Notes under the pieces: generated by a model
Seen by the model: the letters and a program-made list of their open reading frames with translations, nothing else
Databases searched by the model: none
Told to the model about the DNA's origin: nothing
Shown here: positions 54,700 to 56,951 of the stretch, in pieces
Position numbering within the stretch: the first letter of the stretch is position 1
How the letters are laid out: the number at the start of each line of letters is the position of its first letter
Assembly (NCBI GenBank): GCA_945918815.1
Contig: CAMEIU010000001.1
Span: 1-56,951 of the forward strand
Direction: 5' to 3'
Source: an uncultured Clostridia bacterium
Lineage (GTDB): Bacteria; Bacillota; Clostridia; Oscillospirales; Oscillospiraceae
Length of the DNA stretch: 56,951 bases
Program-made: the position numbers and the translations under genes

Positions 54700-56951
54700 A
54701 TGAAGAAGCATTTGCCAAAGCGTCTGCTTTCCCTGCTGCTTGCATTGGTTCTGTGCGTCGGTCTGGTCGTCCCGGCTGCCGCTGCGGAATCGGAAGAGAA
54801 TGCACAGCCGCAGGTCTCGTTTGAGAAAGTGGACAATAGCGAAGTGACTGCTGTGCTCGAGAGAGAACAAAAGCAGGAGCTGACGCAGGCGCCGGTTCCG
54901 GAAGAGCCGGCATATCAGGATACGGACATGGTCCGTGTCTCCATCGTCCTCTACGGGAAATCCACCCTGGAATGCGGCTATTCTACCGATGGAATCGCCG
55001 ACAATGATCGGGCCATGGCGTACCGTTCTGCCCTGGAGCAGAAGCAGGAGACCGTGGAGACCAGTCTGACCGCGATGCTGGGCGAGCTGGACGTGGTCTG
55101 GAATCTGACCCTGGCCGCCAATATCATTTCCGCCAATGTGCAGTACGGCCAGATTGCGGCCATCGAGAGCCATCCCAGCGTCAAGGAAGTGGTAATCGAG
55201 ACCTGCTACGCGCCCGCTGTGGTGGACGATGACCTGGGCTCCGATCCCAACATGGCCACCTCCGGTGTGCAGATCGGCCGCGGCACCGCCTATGACGCCG
55301 GTTACTACGGCGCAGGCTCCCGGATTGCCATCATCGATACCGGCACGGACGTGGAGCATATTTCCTTTAACGGCGCTGCGTTCGACTACGCCCTGAGCCA
55401 GTATGACACCGACTTCGACCTGCTGGACGCCGATGAGATCGGCTCTGTCCTGACGAAGCTGAATGCCTATAAGAGATGGTCCGCCAAATACGGCGAGGGC
55501 GCGTTGGCAGCGTCTGATCTGTATCTGACCTCCAAGCTGCCCTATGCGTTCAACTATGTGGACACCAACCTCAATGTGAGCCACCTGCGTGATGCCGGAT
55601 CGGAGCACGGCTCCCATGTGGCCGGTATTGCCACGGCCAACCGCTATGTGGCCGACAGCAGCAGCGAGAGCGGCTTTGCCAACGCGCTGGAGACCGTGCA
55701 TGTCCAGGGCGTGGCCCCGGATGCCCAGCTGATCACCATGAAGGTCTTCGGCCAGGGCGGCGGCGCCTATGACGCCGACTATATGGCTGCCATTGAGGAC
55801 GCCATCCTCCTGGGCGCGGATTCCATCAACCTGTCCCTGGGCTCCGCCACCGCCGGCTTTACCAGAAACGACGTTTACGCCGACCTGCTCAACCAGCTGT
55901 GCGAGAGCGACACCGTGGTGGTCATGTCCATGGGCAACAACTCCTATTGGGCGGAGACCAGCTTCCTGGGCTATCGAGTCGGTCTGGGCTACCTCTACGG
56001 CGACGATGTGAACTTTGCCACCGGCGGTTCCCCCGGCACCTACACCAACTCCCTGGCCGTGGCCTCTGTGGATAACGCGGGCTCCACCGGCGAGTATGTG
56101 GTGGTGGACGACCAGATGGTCTTCTATCTGGATGCGGGTGCATCCTACAGCGCCGTGCCCTTCTCCTCCCTGGCCGGTAAAACCATGGAGTACGTCCTGA
56201 TCGACGGCATCGGCACCGAAGCACAGTTTGCCGCCGTGGCAAGCAAAGTGGGGGGACTGGAAGGCAAGATCGCCGTCTGCTCCCGCGGCTCGAGCTCCTT
56301 CTATGAAAAGGCCAACGCCGCTGCTGCGAACGGCGCCGCTGCGACCATCATCTACAATAACACCCGCGGCTCCTTCGGCATGAACCTTTCGGGCTATGCG
56401 TACACTGTTCCCTGTGTTTCCGTCTCCAACACAGGCGGGCAGGCCCTGCGCGAGGTTGGCGAGGCCGGTACTGTAGCCGTGGAAGGAGCAGAGGAACTAC
56501 TGACTTACTATGTGGGCACGCTGACCGTTGGTCAAGGCATCGGCCATGGTTCCAACGGTGATCCGTCCTACTACATGAGCAGCTTCTCCTCCTGGGGCGC
56601 GCCCGGCGATCTGTCCATCAAGCCGGAGGTCACCGCGCCCGGCGGCAACATCTATTCCGTCAACGGTACGCACTATGACAGCTCCGTCAAAGATATTCTG
56701 GGCGGCACGGACGCCTATGAGAACATGTCCGGTACCTCCATGGCGGCCCCGCAGGTCACCGGTATGATGGCCCTGCTGGCCCAGTACATCAAGGAGAACG
56801 GTCTGAAGCAGGAGGGCCTGACGGTCCGCGCCCTGGCCCAGAGCCTGCTGATGTCCACGGCCGTGCCCATGATTGACGAGGATAGCAGCTATTATTATTC
56901 CGTCATGCAGCAGGGCGCCGGTCTGGCCAACATCGGCGAGGCCGTTTCCGC
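54700..56951 (+). CDS. Secreted subtilisin-like (S8) serine protease with PA domain, cut by window end
   Basis: The frame is open from ATG 54700 to the window end (750 complete codons). Residues 1 to about 29 are a Sec signal peptide (basic start, hydrophobic core, AAA cleavage site). A prodomain-like segment follows. The catalytic triad is D213 (IDTGTD), H303 (HGSHVAG) and S680 (GTSMAAP), with the oxyanion region SMGNNS. An insert of about 250 residues between His and Ser includes a PA domain, as in cell-envelope proteases of the lactocepin or C5a-peptidase type. The C-terminus, perhaps with anchoring repeats, is outside the window. GGAGAAG precedes the start. Confidence 0.94.
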   Translation, partial: MKKHLPKRLLSLLLALVLCVGLVVPAAAAESEENAQPQVSFEKVDNSEVTAVLEREQKQELTQAPVPEEPAYQDTDMVRVSIVLYGKSTLECGYSTDGIADNDRAMAYRSALEQKQETVETSLTAMLGELDVVWNLTLAANIISANVQYGQIAAIESHPSVKEVVIETCYAPAVVDDDLGSDPNMATSGVQIGRGTAYDAGYYGAGSRIAIIDTGTDVEHISFNGAAFDYALSQYDTDFDLLDADEIGSVLTKLNAYKRWSAKYGEGALAASDLYLTSKLPYAFNYVDTNLNVSHLRDAGSEHGSHVAGIATANRYVADSSSESGFANALETVHVQGVAPDAQLITMKVFGQGGGAYDADYMAAIEDAILLGADSINLSLGSATAGFTRNDVYADLLNQLCESDTVVVMSMGNNSYWAETSFLGYRVGLGYLYGDDVNFATGGSPGTYTNSLAVASVDNAGSTGEYVVVDDQMVFYLDAGASYSAVPFSSLAGKTMEYVLIDGIGTEAQFAAVASKVGGLEGKIAVCSRGSSSFYEKANAAAANGAAATIIYNNTRGSFGMNLSGYAYTVPCVSVSNTGGQALREVGEAGTVAVEGAEELLTYYVGTLTVGQGIGHGSNGDPSYYMSSFSSWGAPGDLSIKPEVTAPGGNIYSVNGTHYDSSVKDILGGTDAYENMSGTSMAAPQVTGMMALLAQYIKENGLKQEGLTVRALAQSLLMSTAVPMIDEDSSYYYSVMQQGAGLANIGEAVS

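Overview
The window is GC-rich, tightly packed bacterial DNA. It resembles a strictly anaerobic gut clostridium of the Oscillospiraceae type (Bacillota). That placement is an inference from gene content: split glycine decarboxylase subunits, anaerobic (CbiK/CbiD/CbiG) cobalamin synthesis, a Prp protease between L21 and L27, an AGGAGG-type ribosome binding site at many genes, and many TTGACA/TATAAT promoters. No rRNA, tRNA, phage, transposase or CRISPR array is visible.

Left part (1-12.3 kb). A MarR/AraC regulator pair is followed by leftward amino-acid operons. arcA-arcB plus a TIGR00300-type ornithine cyclodeaminase form an arginine to citrulline to ornithine to proline route. A glycine-cleavage operon follows: a GcvT protein fused to serine hydroxymethyltransferase, then GcvH, GcvPA and GcvPB. 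It is headed by a tandem glycine riboswitch with an intrinsic terminator.

Middle part (12.3-31 kb). This holds an XdhC-like factor with its two domains in reversed order, a frameshifted tcdA, an Rrf2 regulator divergent from cysK (with a 17-codon Cys-Cys leader ORF and two matching operator-like sites), and a phosphopantetheinyl transferase. Next come a TetR-controlled MacB-like exporter whose promoter carries a 13-bp-arm dyad, a tandem PII-like protein with a DUF1538 membrane protein, a three-subunit molybdenum hydroxylase divergent from a MocA-like nucleotidyltransferase, and rplU-prp-rpmA and obg.

Right part (30.8-54.2 kb). One rightward run of 22 genes sits behind a cobalamin riboswitch. 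It covers nearly all of de novo cobamide synthesis from glutamyl-tRNA: hemA-sirC, hemC, cobA-hemD, hemB, hemL, cbiK-cbiL, cbiC/D/ET/F/G/H/J, cbiA, cobQ, cbiB, cobD, cobU, cobS, cobT. Four genes are bifunctional fusions. An M42 peptidase and a shortened second CobU-like protein ride along. No cobalt transporter, adenosyltransferase or CobC phosphatase is seen. A secreted subtilisin-like protease, cut by the window end, closes the region.

The intergenic spaces are filled with several families of short palindromic repeats. Some copies have compensatory stem changes, and several provide the stop codon or last residues of the gene upstream. The most notable items for follow-up are the GcvT-SHMT fusion, the cysK leader/operator arrangement, the PII-like/DUF1538 pair, the short CobU paralogue and the structured repeat families.
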